Shown here piece by piece: positions 33,827 through 42,757 of a stretch of 64,000 nucleotides of DNA. The stretch's first letter is position 1, and each line of letters begins with the position of its first letter. The stretch is from Solimonas variicoloris DSM 15731 (GTDB taxonomy: Bacteria; Pseudomonadota; Gammaproteobacteria; Nevskiales; Nevskiaceae). Both the position numbers and the translations under genes were made by a program. The stretch covers positions 124,001 through 188,000 of the forward strand of contig NZ_KB907928.1 of NCBI RefSeq assembly GCF_000382285.1, given 5' to 3'. The notes under the pieces were generated by a model. That model searched no databases. It saw nothing but the letters and a program-made list of their open reading frames with translations, and was not told where the DNA came from.

Positions 33827-34585
33827 ATGAAGTTCGCGTTGCCGCTTTCCGTCGCCGCCACTGTCCTGCTGCTCGCGGCCTGTGCGCCGAAGCAGGATTC
33901 CGAACTCGAAACCGTCCGCGCCCGCGTCAAGGAGCTGCTGCCGAGCGTCAAGGCCGAGAACATCCGTCCGGCGGCGAGCCGGGGGCTCTATGAAGTCCAG
34001 GATGGCCCCAACATCGGTTACGTCACCGCCGACGGCAAGTTCCTGATCGAGGGCGATCTGATCAACCTGAAGGACGGCAGCAACCTCACCGAGAACCGCC
34101 GCAAGGCCGACCGCGTCGCCAAGCTCGCGGCGTTCGGCGAGGAGAACATGATCGTGTTCGCGCCGGAAGGCCGCACCAAGCATGTCGTCACCGTTTTCAC
34201 CGACGTCGACTGCGGCTACTGCCGCAAGCTGCACAGCGAGATGGCGCAGTACAACGCCGCCGGCATCGAGATCCGCTACCTGTCGTACCCGCGCACCGGG
34301 CCGAACTCGGAATCGTTCCGCAAGGCCGAGGCGGTCTGGTGCTCGGCGGACCGCAAGGCGGCGCTGACTCAGGCCAAGCTCGGTGCAGCGGTCGAGGGCG
34401 GCGAGAAGTGCGAGAACGTCGTCGAACGCGAATGGGCGCTCGGCAACGAGTTCGGCCTGCGCGGCACGCCGCTGCTGGTGCTCGAGGACGGCAGCGTCGT
34501 CAACGGCTATCTGCCGCCGGCGGCACTGGCGCAGCGCCTCGACGCCGGCGCCGCGCCGGCGTTCGGCGGACCCGGACAGAGTTGA
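33827..34585 (+). CDS. dsbC: thiol:disulfide interchange protein DsbC
   Basis: A 252-residue disulfide isomerase with an N-terminal dimerisation domain and a thioredoxin-fold domain bearing the CGYC active site (129-132). Two later cysteines (AVWCSADR and GGEKCENVV) match the structural pair of DsbC. The signal sequence ends in LLAACA, a good lipobox with Cys19, so this DsbC may be a periplasm-facing lipoprotein instead of the usual soluble form. It lies 87 bp downstream of xerD and is followed by a terminator. Confidence 0.92.
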   Translation: MKFALPLSVAATVLLLAACAPKQDSELETVRARVKELLPSVKAENIRPAASRGLYEVQDGPNIGYVTADGKFLIEGDLINLKDGSNLTENRRKADRVAKLAAFGEENMIVFAPEGRTKHVVTVFTDVDCGYCRKLHSEMAQYNAAGIEIRYLSYPRTGPNSESFRKAEAVWCSADRKAALTQAKLGAAVEGGEKCENVVEREWALGNEFGLRGTPLLVLEDGSVVNGYLPPAALAQRLDAGAAPAFGGPGQS

Positions 34586-34605
34586 GCGCGCGCGGCAGAC
34601 TTCGG

Positions 34606-34630
34606 ACCCCGGCCTTGGCCGGGGTTCTTT
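34606..34630 (+). terminator. rho-independent terminator after dsbC
   Basis: ACCCCGGCC (34606-34614) and GGCCGGGGT (34617-34625) form a perfect 9-bp arm pair around TT, followed by a short T-rich stretch TCTTT, 21 bp after the dsbC stop. Confidence 0.75.
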
Positions 34631-34730
34631 GCATCCGGCCGCCAGCCGCGCCGCCGTCCGCTGCCGCGGCGCGGTGCCGCCCCTTACAATCGTCCCACGA
34701 TCCCTAGATCGAGCCTGCCGTTCCACCAAG

Positions 34731-37343
34731 ATGCCGGAACCCTCTGCCTCCGCCGCGCCTGCAGCAGCGTCCTCGTCCTCCGAGCCGTCCGAACTGCCAC
34801 TCGCCGGGCACTGGTCGCGCTGGCGCATCGCCCTGACGATCGGCGGCGCCGTGCTGCTGACGGCGCTGATCCTCTATGCCCTTCAGCGCCTGACCCAGCA
34901 GATCCGCTACGCCGATCTGCTCGCGGCGATCCGGGCCACGTCGGGCATGGGCGTCGTCCTGTCGATCCTGGCCACGGCGGCGAGCTTCATCGCCCTCAGC
35001 GGCTACGACTTCTCGAGCCTGCGTTACGTCGGCGCGCGCGTGAAGCCGCGCGTGGTGATGCTGACCTCGTTCATCGCCTATGCGCTCGGCAATACCGTCG
35101 GCCTCGGCGTGCTGACCGGCGGCGCGGTGCGCATGCGCATGTACACCGCCGCCGGCGTCGAGGCGCCGCAGGTCGGCCGCGCGATCGCCTTCAACGCGCT
35201 CGCCTTCGGCGTCGGCATTTCCACGCTCGGCGCGCTCGGCCTGCTGTGGGGCGCGCGCCAGGTCGCCGACGTCGCGCACCTGGCGCCGAACCTGCTGCGC
35301 ACGATCGCCGTGCTGCTGCTGATGGGCGTCGCCGCCTTCATCACGCTGTGCGCGGCGCGGCCGGAGATTCCGCTCGGGCCGAAGCTGACGCTGCGCCTGC
35401 CGGCCGCCAGGCTGGCGCTGCAGCAGCTCGGCATTTCCGTCGTCGAGCTGGTGTTCTCGGCGGCGGCGCTGTGGTTCCTGCTGCCACACGCCGACGTCAG
35501 CTTCGCCGGCTTTGTCGCCTTCTACGCGATCGCGATCGCGCTCGGCATCATCAGCCACGTGCCCGGCGGCCTCGGCGTGTTCGAGGCGACGATGCTGCTG
35601 GCCTTCTCCGGGCGCCTGCCGGTCGATCAGCTGGCCGGCGCGCTGGTGCTGTATCGCGGTGTCTACTATCTGCTGCCGCTGCTGGTCGCGGTGGCGATGC
35701 TCGCGGTCTTCGAGCTGCGCTCCGGCGTCGCCGCGCCGGTGACGCGCGCCGCGGCGCGCCTGTCGCCGGCGTTCCTCGCCGCGTTCGCGATGATCGTCGG
35801 CGTGATGCTGCTGGTGTCCGGCGCGACGCCGGCGACCGACGAAGCCGCCGAGCTGCTGGCGCTGAAGGTGCCGCTGCCGATCGTCGAGGCATCGCACTTC
35901 ATCGGCAGCATGGCCGGCATCGCCTTCCTGTTCATCGCCCGCGGCCTGCTGCATCGCCTCGACGCCGCCTGGTGGGCGGCGCTGGGGCTGACGGTGCTGA
36001 GTTTCTGGCTGGCACTGCCGAAGGGCTTCGCGATCGGCGAGATGGTGCTGCTGGCGTTCCTCTGCCTGACGCTGATCGCCTCGCGCAAGGAGTTCTACCG
36101 GCGCGCCTCGCTGCTGTCGCAGAGCTTCTCGCTGGCCTGGTTCGTCGCCGTCGGCTGCATCATCGCAGTGGTTTTCTGGGTGCTGCTGTTCGCCTATCGC
36201 GACGTCGATTACGGCAACGAGCTGTGGTGGCAGTTCGCGTTCAACGCCAATGCGCCGCGCTCGCTGCGCGCGATCACCGGCATCGCCGCGCTGGCGCTGG
36301 TGTACGCCTCCTGGCAGCTGATGCGGCCCGGCTCGGGCGCCATGACGCCGCCGAGCGACGAGGAACTGCTGCGCGCGCAGGCCATCGTCCGCCAGCAGCC
36401 GCGCGCCGAGGCGGCGCTGGCGCTGACCGGCGACAAGGGCCTGCTGTTCTCGGCGTCCGGCAACGCTTTCCTGATGTACGGCAAGCACGGCCGCTCGTGG
36501 GTGTCGCTGTTCGACCCGGTCGGGCCGGTCAAGGAATGGCCCGAGCTGATCTGGCGCTTCATGGAGATGGCCTCGGCGCACGGCGGCCGCGCGGTCTTCT
36601 ATCAGGTGCGGCCAGCCTCGCTGCCGATCTATCTCGACACCGGTCTGCACGCGCTCAAGCTCGGCGAGTACGCGTCGGTGCCGCTGCCCGACTTCACGCT
36701 CAAAGGCAGCGCCCGTGCCAATCTGCGCCACGGCGCCAGCCGCGGCGAGCGCGAGGGCCTGAGCTTCGAATGGCGCGAAGGCGCGGCGGTCGCCGACTGG
36801 CTGCCGGAGCTGCGCGAGGTCTCCGACGGCTGGATGGCCGAGCATGAAGCGCGCGAGAAGAGTTTCTCGCTCGGCCGCTTCGACGAGCGCTATCTGCAGT
36901 GCGGCGCGGTCGGCGTCGCCCGGGCCCAGGGCCGCATCGTCGCCTTCGTCAGCGTGCTGATCACCGAACAGCGCATCGACGCCGTCGTCGATCTGATGCG
37001 CTACCGTCCGGATGCGCCGAAGGGTGCGATGGACTTCCTGTTCGCCAAGACCCTGCTGCAGCTGCAATCGCTCGGCTACCAGAGTTTCGGCCTCGGCATG
37101 GCGCCGATGTCCGGCATGATCGAGCATCCGCTCGCCTCGCGCTGGCATCGCTTCGGACGCCTGCTGTTCGCGCACGGCGGCCAGTTCTACAACTTCCAGG
37201 GCCTGCGTGCGTTCAAGGAAAAATTCGCGCCGACCTGGGAGCCGCGCTATCTGGTCGCGCCCGGCGGGCTCGGGCCGCTGCTGGCGATGACCGACATCGC
37301 CGCCCTGATCGGCGGCGGGCTCAAAGGAGTCATCAGCAAATGA
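34731..37343 (+). CDS. mprF: MprF: aminoacyl-phosphatidylglycerol synthase and flippase
   Basis: An 870-residue bifunctional membrane protein. About 14 hydrophobic helices occupy the N-terminal 540 residues, with the flippase-domain signatures HVPGGLGVFEA and LYRGVYYLLPL. The C-terminal 320 residues form the cytosolic DUF2156/GNAT-like synthase domain (from about 560) that transfers Lys or Ala from aminoacyl-tRNA to phosphatidylglycerol. The product reduces envelope negative charge and protects against cationic peptides and acid. The size matches full-length MprF/LpiA. Its stop overlaps the start of an acvB/virJ gene (ATGA), an arrangement also seen for lpiA-acvB in alphaproteobacteria. Confidence 0.92.
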   Translation: MPEPSASAAPAAASSSSEPSELPLAGHWSRWRIALTIGGAVLLTALILYALQRLTQQIRYADLLAAIRATSGMGVVLSILATAASFIALSGYDFSSLRYVGARVKPRVVMLTSFIAYALGNTVGLGVLTGGAVRMRMYTAAGVEAPQVGRAIAFNALAFGVGISTLGALGLLWGARQVADVAHLAPNLLRTIAVLLLMGVAAFITLCAARPEIPLGPKLTLRLPAARLALQQLGISVVELVFSAAALWFLLPHADVSFAGFVAFYAIAIALGIISHVPGGLGVFEATMLLAFSGRLPVDQLAGALVLYRGVYYLLPLLVAVAMLAVFELRSGVAAPVTRAAARLSPAFLAAFAMIVGVMLLVSGATPATDEAAELLALKVPLPIVEASHFIGSMAGIAFLFIARGLLHRLDAAWWAALGLTVLSFWLALPKGFAIGEMVLLAFLCLTLIASRKEFYRRASLLSQSFSLAWFVAVGCIIAVVFWVLLFAYRDVDYGNELWWQFAFNANAPRSLRAITGIAALALVYASWQLMRPGSGAMTPPSDEELLRAQAIVRQQPRAEAALALTGDKGLLFSASGNAFLMYGKHGRSWVSLFDPVGPVKEWPELIWRFMEMASAHGGRAVFYQVRPASLPIYLDTGLHALKLGEYASVPLPDFTLKGSARANLRHGASRGEREGLSFEWREGAAVADWLPELREVSDGWMAEHEAREKSFSLGRFDERYLQCGAVGVARAQGRIVAFVSVLITEQRIDAVVDLMRYRPDAPKGAMDFLFAKTLLQLQSLGYQSFGLGMAPMSGMIEHPLASRWHRFGRLLFAHGGQFYNFQGLRAFKEKFAPTWEPRYLVAPGGLGPLLAMTDIAALIGGGLKGVISK

Positions 37344-38812
37344 GCGCTCGTCTGCTCGCCGCCGCGGCGTTCGCGCTGCTCGCCGCCGCCGCATCGGCCG
37401 CGGAACCGCAGCCGGCGCGGCCGGCGCCCGCCAGACCGACGCCGCCCGCCAAGCCGGCCGCAGCGAAGCCGCCGAAGGAAATCCCGCTGGCGCCCGGCGC
37501 CGAGCAGATGGTCTCGCACGGGCGCTTCGAAGGCGTCGCCATGTATCCGCCGCGCCATCAGGTGAAGAGTTTCGTGATGCTGTTGTCGGGCACCGACGGC
37601 TGGAACGCCGATGACGTGGCGACCGCCAGGCGGCTCGCCGAGCGCGGCGCGCTGGTCGCCGGCATCGACAGCAAACGCCTGTACGCGGACTTCGCGAGCG
37701 CCGACGACACCTGTCTGTACGCGAGCGGCGACTTCGAGAATCTGAGCCGCTTCGTCCAGGCCTACTACAAGGTGCCCGGCTACTTCCCGCCGATCCTGGT
37801 CGGCGAGGGCAGCGGCGCGGCGCTGGCCTACATGCTGATCGCGCAGGCCGAGGACGGGAAGTTCACCGGCGCGGTGACGCTCGGCTTCTGTCCGCAGACC
37901 GGCCTGCGCAAGCCGTTCTGCGAAGGCCAGGGCGTGCGCTACGCCTCGCCGCGCGCCAGGCCCGGCGTGCTGCTGCCGGCCAAGGCCCTGCATGCGCCGT
38001 GGACCTGGATCGACGCCGGCGTCGATACGCAGACCTGCCCGGTGAAGATCGATCGCGGCTTTCCGGACGTCGACAATGCGCGGCGCATCACCTCGGCGGC
38101 CAGCAATCGCGAGCGCCTGTTCGATCAGGCCTACGACGCGCTCGCCGCCAAGCTCGAGCCGCTGACCGGCACGGCGCTGCCGACTTCGCTGTCCGACCTG
38201 CCGCTGATCGAGATTCCGGCGAGCGCACCGGGCGACACCTTCGCCGTGCTGCTGTCCGGCGACGGTGGCTGGGCCGGGCTCGACAAGGATGTCGCCGAGG
38301 CGCTGAAGGCACATGGCATCCCGGTCGTCGGCGTCGATTCGCTGCGTTATTTCTGGAGCGAGAAGACGCCGGCCAGCCTGGCCCGGGACCTGGACCGCGT
38401 GATCCGCTACTACGCGCACCAGTGGAAGCGCGACAAGGTGCTGTTGATCGGCTACTCGCAGGGCGCCAACGTGCTGCCGTTCGCGATGAACCGCATGCCG
38501 GACCAGACCCGCGAGATGGTGGCCGTCACGGCGATGATGGGGCTGTCCGAGCGCGCCGATTTCGAGTTCCACGTGACGAACTGGGTCGGCGGCGGCGACG
38601 ACGGTCTGCCGATCGCGCCGGAAGTCGCCCGGCTCGACGGCGGCAATCCGCTGTGCATCTACGGCGCCGAGGAAGACGACACGCTGTGCCCGTCGCTCGA
38701 TCCGAAGAAGGTCAAGCTGGTCAAGCTGCCGGGCGGCCACCACTTCGACGGCAACTACGATCATCTGGCGCGCATCATTCTCGACACCGCCGGCGTGACG
38801 GCGCCGAAATGA
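37340..38812 (+). CDS. AcvB/VirJ-family periplasmic protein (probable aminoacyl-PG hydrolase)
   Basis: A 490-residue exported protein: a signal peptide (1-20), a Pro/Ala-rich linker (to about 47), then two tandem alpha/beta-hydrolase-like halves that each begin with a matching LLSGxxGW strand-loop (81-88 and 304-311). Nucleophile-elbow candidates are GEGSG (155-159) and GYSQG (371-375, S373); a GGHHFDG segment near the C-terminus supplies a likely catalytic His. In Agrobacterium, AcvB hydrolyses lysyl-phosphatidylglycerol, and VirJ is the shorter paralogue. Start ATG 37340 lies inside the mprF stop and after AAAGGAG, so synthesis is coupled to MprF. Confidence 0.85.
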   Translation: MSARLLAAAAFALLAAAASAAEPQPARPAPARPTPPAKPAAAKPPKEIPLAPGAEQMVSHGRFEGVAMYPPRHQVKSFVMLLSGTDGWNADDVATARRLAERGALVAGIDSKRLYADFASADDTCLYASGDFENLSRFVQAYYKVPGYFPPILVGEGSGAALAYMLIAQAEDGKFTGAVTLGFCPQTGLRKPFCEGQGVRYASPRARPGVLLPAKALHAPWTWIDAGVDTQTCPVKIDRGFPDVDNARRITSAASNRERLFDQAYDALAAKLEPLTGTALPTSLSDLPLIEIPASAPGDTFAVLLSGDGGWAGLDKDVAEALKAHGIPVVGVDSLRYFWSEKTPASLARDLDRVIRYYAHQWKRDKVLLIGYSQGANVLPFAMNRMPDQTREMVAVTAMMGLSERADFEFHVTNWVGGGDDGLPIAPEVARLDGGNPLCIYGAEEDDTLCPSLDPKKVKLVKLPGGHHFDGNYDHLARIILDTAGVTAPK

Positions 38813-39483
38813 GCGCGGCGCGAGGCAACGTCCTGCTCGACCTCGACGGCACGCTGACCGATTCCGCCGAAGGCATCGTCCGCAGCATGCAGTACGCGCT
38901 GCAGCGGATGCAGCGGCCGGTGCCCGACGACGCGGCGCTGCGCCAGCTGATCGGTCCGCCGACGCAGCTCACCTTCGCGCAGCTGCTCGGCAGCGACGAC
39001 CGCAACCTGATCGATGAAGCCGTAGGCCATTACCGCGAGCGCTTCGCCCGCATCGGACTCTACGAGAACCGCCTCTATCCCGGCATTGTGGACATGCTCG
39101 ACGGCCTGCGCGCACTCGGCTGCCGCATGCTGCTGGCGACTTCGAAGCCGCGCGTCTACGCGCAGCGCATCGTCGAGCACTTCGACCTCCAGCGCTGGCT
39201 GTCCGGCGTCTACGGCGCCGAGCTCGACGGTACGCGCGCCGACAAGGCCGAGCTGCTGCGCCATCTGCTGCAGACCGAACGGCTCGATCCGGCGAGCTGC
39301 CTGATGGTCGGCGATCGTCGTCACGACGTGCTCGGCGCGCACGCCAACGGCGTGACGGTGTGGAGCGTGCTGTGGGGCTACGGCGCGCGCGACGAGCTGC
39401 TGGCGGCGGGCACCGACGGCTTCTGCGCCACGCCCGCCGAGCTCGTCGCGCGGCTGTCCGCACGTCTCGGCGCGGCGCGCTGA
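38809..39483 (+). CDS. HAD-superfamily phosphatase (phosphoglycolate phosphatase-like)
   Basis: A 224-residue HAD hydrolase with motif I DLDGT (nucleophile D11, general acid D13), motif II in LLATSKP, a conserved Lys (TRADKAELL) and motif IV MVGDRRHDVLGA. A helical cap (about 18-90) gives the Gph/PhnX-like subclass. Substrate is not assigned; phosphoglycolate and nucleotides are possible. Its ATG overlaps the acvB stop (ATGA), so it is the third gene of the mprF operon, although a functional tie to lipid modification is not obvious. It ends two bases from the convergent phosphoesterase stop. Confidence 0.82.
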   Translation: MSAARGNVLLDLDGTLTDSAEGIVRSMQYALQRMQRPVPDDAALRQLIGPPTQLTFAQLLGSDDRNLIDEAVGHYRERFARIGLYENRLYPGIVDMLDGLRALGCRMLLATSKPRVYAQRIVEHFDLQRWLSGVYGAELDGTRADKAELLRHLLQTERLDPASCLMVGDRRHDVLGAHANGVTVWSVLWGYGARDELLAAGTDGFCATPAELVARLSARLGAAR

Positions 39484-39485
39484 AC

Positions 39486-40229
39486 TCAGCTGCGCGCGTA
39501 GCCGCTGCGCAGGGCGATCGCCCAGTCCGGCCGCCCGTTGCGCGCCGCCAGCCGCGCCATCGCTTCGTGATCGTAGGGCACGGCGATCAGCTCCGCCTGC
39601 CAGACGCCGGCGCGGCGTTCGGCGAGCGCGTAGCGCGCGTCCGGCGCGCCGTTCTCGACGACATAGGCGTGCGGACGGTCTTCGGCGTAGGCCGGCAGGC
39701 CGACGCTGCCCGGATTGACGATCAGCTGGCCGCTCGCCGTGCGCGCCAGCCGCGGCAGGTGCGTGTGGCCGCAGGCGATCAGCCGCGCGCTTGATGCGCC
39801 CACACGCTCGGCGATCTCGGCCGCGCGCGCCCGGCGCAGGCCCTGTGGCGTCAGCGTGTCGAGCAGCGGCTCGGTGTCGCTGCGCGGCGTGCCATGGCAC
39901 AGCAGCACGTCCCCGGCATAGGCCTGGCAGTGGCGCAGCGTGCGCAGCCACGCGAAGACCGCCATCGGCAACTGCTCGTGCGCGTAGGCATCCGACGCGC
40001 TGCGCCGTTGCGGCGGATCTTCGAGCAGCTGCCGTTCGTGGTTGCCGGCGAGCTGCGTCCAGTCGTGCCGCAGCATCAGCAGCTCGGCGGTCTGGCGCGG
40101 CAGCAGCGGGCCCGACAGGCTGTCGCCGAGATTGACGATCGCATCGGCGCCGCGCCGCGCGACATCGGCCAGCACCGCCTCGAGCGCCGGCAGGTTGCCG
40201 TGAATGTCGGACAGCAGGGCAAGGCGCAT
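39486..40229 (-). CDS. metallophosphoesterase (YfcE/MJ0936-like)
   Basis: A 247-residue cytosolic calcineurin-like phosphoesterase with all dimetal motifs: SDIHGNL (D8, H10), LGDSLSGP (D36), GNHE (62-65), LCHGTP and CGHTHLP. This pattern matches the YfcE/MJ0936 family of small phosphodiesterases, whose physiological substrates are poorly known. ATG 40229 starts directly with the first beta strand MRLALLSDIH; an in-frame upstream start at 40259 would add ten residues. It converges on the mprF operon. Confidence 0.82.
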   Translation of the reverse strand: MRLALLSDIHGNLPALEAVLADVARRGADAIVNLGDSLSGPLLPRQTAELLMLRHDWTQLAGNHERQLLEDPPQRRSASDAYAHEQLPMAVFAWLRTLRHCQAYAGDVLLCHGTPRSDTEPLLDTLTPQGLRRARAAEIAERVGASSARLIACGHTHLPRLARTASGQLIVNPGSVGLPAYAEDRPHAYVVENGAPDARYALAERRAGVWQAELIAVPYDHEAMARLAARNGRPDWAIALRSGYARS

Positions 40230-40702
40230 CGGCGTCTCGTCGACGGTGCGAGGCGCCATTATGGGCAGCGCCGGCTTCAGGGCGCTATCGAAGCGCTCGC
40301 GCGATCAACGGTTCGCGCGCCACGCTCGCAAGCGACGGCGGTGGTGCCGCCGCCGCACCAGCGCCGGGCCCGGCGCGGGGTCGCCGATCGGCCACCCGCA
40401 GCGTGCTTCGCACCGCGCGCGGAGGCCGCAGCAGTGTGCGCGATGGCGGCCTGCCGGGCGCACGTGCTTCAACGAGATGGTCCGCTTGGCGCGGGGCGGT
40501 CGTCGGGATGCGTCGCGACCCAGACCTGGCGCGATGCGGTTTTCGCGGAGGTCGCGGCGCCGGCGCTGGCCATTGCCCCGGCGTGCGTCCGGTCTCGGTG
40601 CCGCGGTCCCGGCCCGCCGCGGCAGTGGCGGCGAATCGGCTACAGTCGAAACACCGCGGCGTGATCGTGCGGCGCGGCTCTCGATTTCGACAGGGGGAAA
40701 TC
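40230..40702. other. 473-bp gap with no recognisable gene
   Basis: This GC-rich stretch separates two divergent genes. Frames on either strand read Arg/Ala/Pro-rich shadow sequence with no family resemblance. The right end carries AGGGGGAAA just before the next gene. A TACAGT hexamer at 40641-40646 could be a -10 element, but no matching -35 is present. The length is unusual for this compact window and it may hold a regulatory RNA or gene remnant; nothing specific is supported. Confidence 0.4.
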
Positions 40703-41047
40703 ATGAAGAAGTTTCTCGTCGCGTTGCTGCTCGGCGGCACGGTCCTGCTCGGCGCCTGCTCGACGACCGGCCACTTCGTCACGCCGCCCGACACGCAACT
40801 GGTCGTGATGGGCCGCTCGCTCGAGGTGCCGGCCGATGGTGTCGTCACCACCAAGCCGTTCTTCTGGAGCGCCGCCGGCGGCATTCCGTATCGCCTCGAA
40901 AAGAACGGAGAGGTGGTCCAGGCCGGCAAGCTGCGCGCCAAGTTCCGCGTCGCCTCGATCTTCTGGCCGCCGGCTGGGGCGATCTACTGGCCGATGGGTT
41001 TCAACCCCGACATCACCTACGACCTGGTGCACCAGAAGCAGGAATAG
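40703..41047 (+). CDS. small lipoprotein, unrecognised
   Basis: A 114-residue predicted lipoprotein: MKKFLVALLLGG start and lipobox LLGAC with Cys19. The mature chain is short and beta-rich, with aromatic clusters (KPFFWSAAGG, SIFWPPAGAIYWPMGF) and no known domain. The ribosome binding site AGGGGGAAA is strong and fixes ATG 40703. It is followed after 23 bp by another envelope protein gene, so the pair may be co-transcribed. Confidence 0.68.
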   Translation: MKKFLVALLLGGTVLLGACSTTGHFVTPPDTQLVVMGRSLEVPADGVVTTKPFFWSAAGGIPYRLEKNGEVVQAGKLRAKFRVASIFWPPAGAIYWPMGFNPDITYDLVHQKQE

Positions 41048-41070
41048 CGTTCGTCGGGTCGGGTATTCGG

Positions 41071-41709
41071 ATGATTCCGGAACTGCGCCCGCCGCGGCGG
41101 GCGGCGCGGCGGGAGCGCGATCTGCTGCCGTCGATCCTCGTGCTCGTGCTGATCCTCGGCGTCGGGGCCTACATTGGCTTGCGCAAGCTGGCGCCGCCTG
41201 AAGAGCTTGCTGGCGACGTCGAGTCGCCACCGGCGGCGTCCGTCGAAGGCGGACGTGTACCGGCGCCGGCTTCGAGCGCGGGGCCGACGCCAGAGCCCCT
41301 GCCGGATGGCACGCGCTTCGATTGCGGACTCATCAACGGCGAGCGCCGCTGCGTGCCGCGTTCGGCCGCCGCGGATGAATCAGGGCCCCCTGCGGCCGAG
41401 CGCGTGCAGCGGGCGCTGGACATCATGCGCGAGCGGTCGGCCTCGCCGCCGTCGCGCGGCGACAACCCCGCGCGCTATCCGAGCGTCGATGGCCTGCTCG
41501 CGACAGCCGAGCGCGACTGTCGGCTGGTACGGGCGGAGGGCAGCATCGCTTATCGGCAGTGCCGCGCCCGCTGGTGGCAGCACTTCCGGGACCATTGCAT
41601 CGACTGGCGCGGACGGCTGAATCTGGCCTCCGCCGCGCAGTACGAGGCAGTGCGCAGTCAGACCGACGCGTTCTGCGGCGCCGAGCAGCGCTACCGCATC
41701 ATCGAATGA
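41071..41709 (+). CDS. single-pass membrane protein with Cys-rich periplasmic domain, unrecognised
   Basis: A 212-residue protein with a basic N-terminus, one transmembrane helix (about 19-37), a Pro/Ser/Ala-rich linker to about 85, and a periplasmic domain with several cysteines (FDCGLINGERRC, AERDCRLV, YRQCRARWW, DHCIDW, DAFCGAEQ) that could pair as disulphides. I do not recognise a family. The start at ATG 41071 is chosen because it gives a clean signal-anchor layout; open sequence continues upstream without features. It ends 20 bp before the next lipoprotein gene. Confidence 0.6.
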   Translation: MIPELRPPRRAARRERDLLPSILVLVLILGVGAYIGLRKLAPPEELAGDVESPPAASVEGGRVPAPASSAGPTPEPLPDGTRFDCGLINGERRCVPRSAAADESGPPAAERVQRALDIMRERSASPPSRGDNPARYPSVDGLLATAERDCRLVRAEGSIAYRQCRARWWQHFRDHCIDWRGRLNLASAAQYEAVRSQTDAFCGAEQRYRIIE

Positions 41710-41728
41710 AGCGCAGGATGGAGCCGTC

Positions 41729-42631
41729 ATGAGCAAGTCGAACCGGTGGATGACGGGATGTGCATTGCTGCTGGCGGCCTGCGGTGGCGGAGGCAATGAC
41801 GGCGGCGAGGATGCCGGCGGCGGTCCCGGCAGTCCCGTGCCACTTGCGCAGCCGATGTTCGAAGACTACGCCCAGCTGCAGGATGGTCCCTACCTCGCGG
41901 CCAGGCAGACCATGTCGATTGCCAATGGCTTCTTTCAGAGCAGCGATTGCGGGGCGCTGACGTCGGCCACGCTGGAAGACCGCGCTGCGCAGATCCGCGC
42001 TGAGGGCGGGATGGTCAGCCTCGACAGCGAAGATGCCTGGTGCGCGACCTCGGAGCGCAGCCGCTGGTGCCTGCGGCGCGGTGAGACAACGTTCGTTCAG
42101 GATCACTACTGGCTTGCACCAGACGCTTCTTCATGGACTCACGATCTGGAGATCGTGATGGCCTTCGGCATCGATGTCCATCGCGCGTATTTCTCGATCC
42201 ACCTTCCGGATGCCGCCTCGGACAACGATCGCGAGAGCGGGCGCGCCCGCGCCGCCTGGCGCGATGTCGCCGCGCCGACTTCCGGCGAGTGCCAGCCGCC
42301 GGCATTTGAGCTGCCCGACGATGCGATCGATGGCGTCTGGCGGGGAGCGCGCCTGCGTTATGAGCCTGCGAGCGGCACGCTCAGCGAAGCGGCAGGCGAA
42401 CTGCGTTGTACGGGAGGGGTCTGCACCTTGAGCGATGGGCCGATCGATTTCATCACGGGCATGCACCAGTTCGGGTCCTGGTTTGGTGTAAGGGCGCAGG
42501 CGGCCAGTCCGATCGTCGGCCTGTCGATGACCTCCGACGCGCGAGCATTGGCCGTCTGGACCTGCCCATCTCCGGGCGTCAGTGCCAGCCGGATCGGCAA
42601 CTGCACGCTGTATGCGCTGACGCGCGAGTGA
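41729..42631 (+). CDS. lipoprotein of unknown function
   Basis: A 300-residue predicted lipoprotein: lipobox LLAAC (Cys18) followed by a Gly/Asp-rich linker (about 19-37) and a globular domain rich in Trp and Cys, including WCATSERSRWCLRRG and LRCTGGVCTLS pairs suggestive of disulphides. No family is recognised. Codon use looks slightly less GC-biased than in the neighbouring housekeeping genes. It ends a run of three unrecognised envelope genes on the plus strand, followed by the minus-strand tRNA-Val unit. Confidence 0.65.
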   Translation: MSKSNRWMTGCALLLAACGGGGNDGGEDAGGGPGSPVPLAQPMFEDYAQLQDGPYLAARQTMSIANGFFQSSDCGALTSATLEDRAAQIRAEGGMVSLDSEDAWCATSERSRWCLRRGETTFVQDHYWLAPDASSWTHDLEIVMAFGIDVHRAYFSIHLPDAASDNDRESGRARAAWRDVAAPTSGECQPPAFELPDDAIDGVWRGARLRYEPASGTLSEAAGELRCTGGVCTLSDGPIDFITGMHQFGSWFGVRAQAASPIVGLSMTSDARALAVWTCPSPGVSASRIGNCTLYALTRE

Positions 42632-42718
42632 GGTGTGCGGCGTGCCCCGGCGATTCCGGCGGCGTGACGGATCGCGCGGAGGCGACTGAAAACGCGTCGC
42701 TTCGACTCGGCCCGAAAA

Positions 42719-42749
42719 ACAAAAACCCCCGGCATCAGCCGAGGGTTCT
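42719..42749 (-). terminator. rho-independent terminator after tRNA-Val
   Basis: On the minus strand AACCCTCGGC and GCCGGGGGTT pair around TGAT, allowing one T-G wobble, and run into a T-rich tract. It lies 8 bases downstream of the tRNA 3' end. Confidence 0.8.
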
Positions 42750-42757
42750 TGCGGTGT

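Noticed and set aside
34704-37394. Long minus-strand open frame opposite mprF
   Set aside because: It is Arg/Gln/His-rich and antisense to a clear MprF; it has no ribosome binding site or family match.
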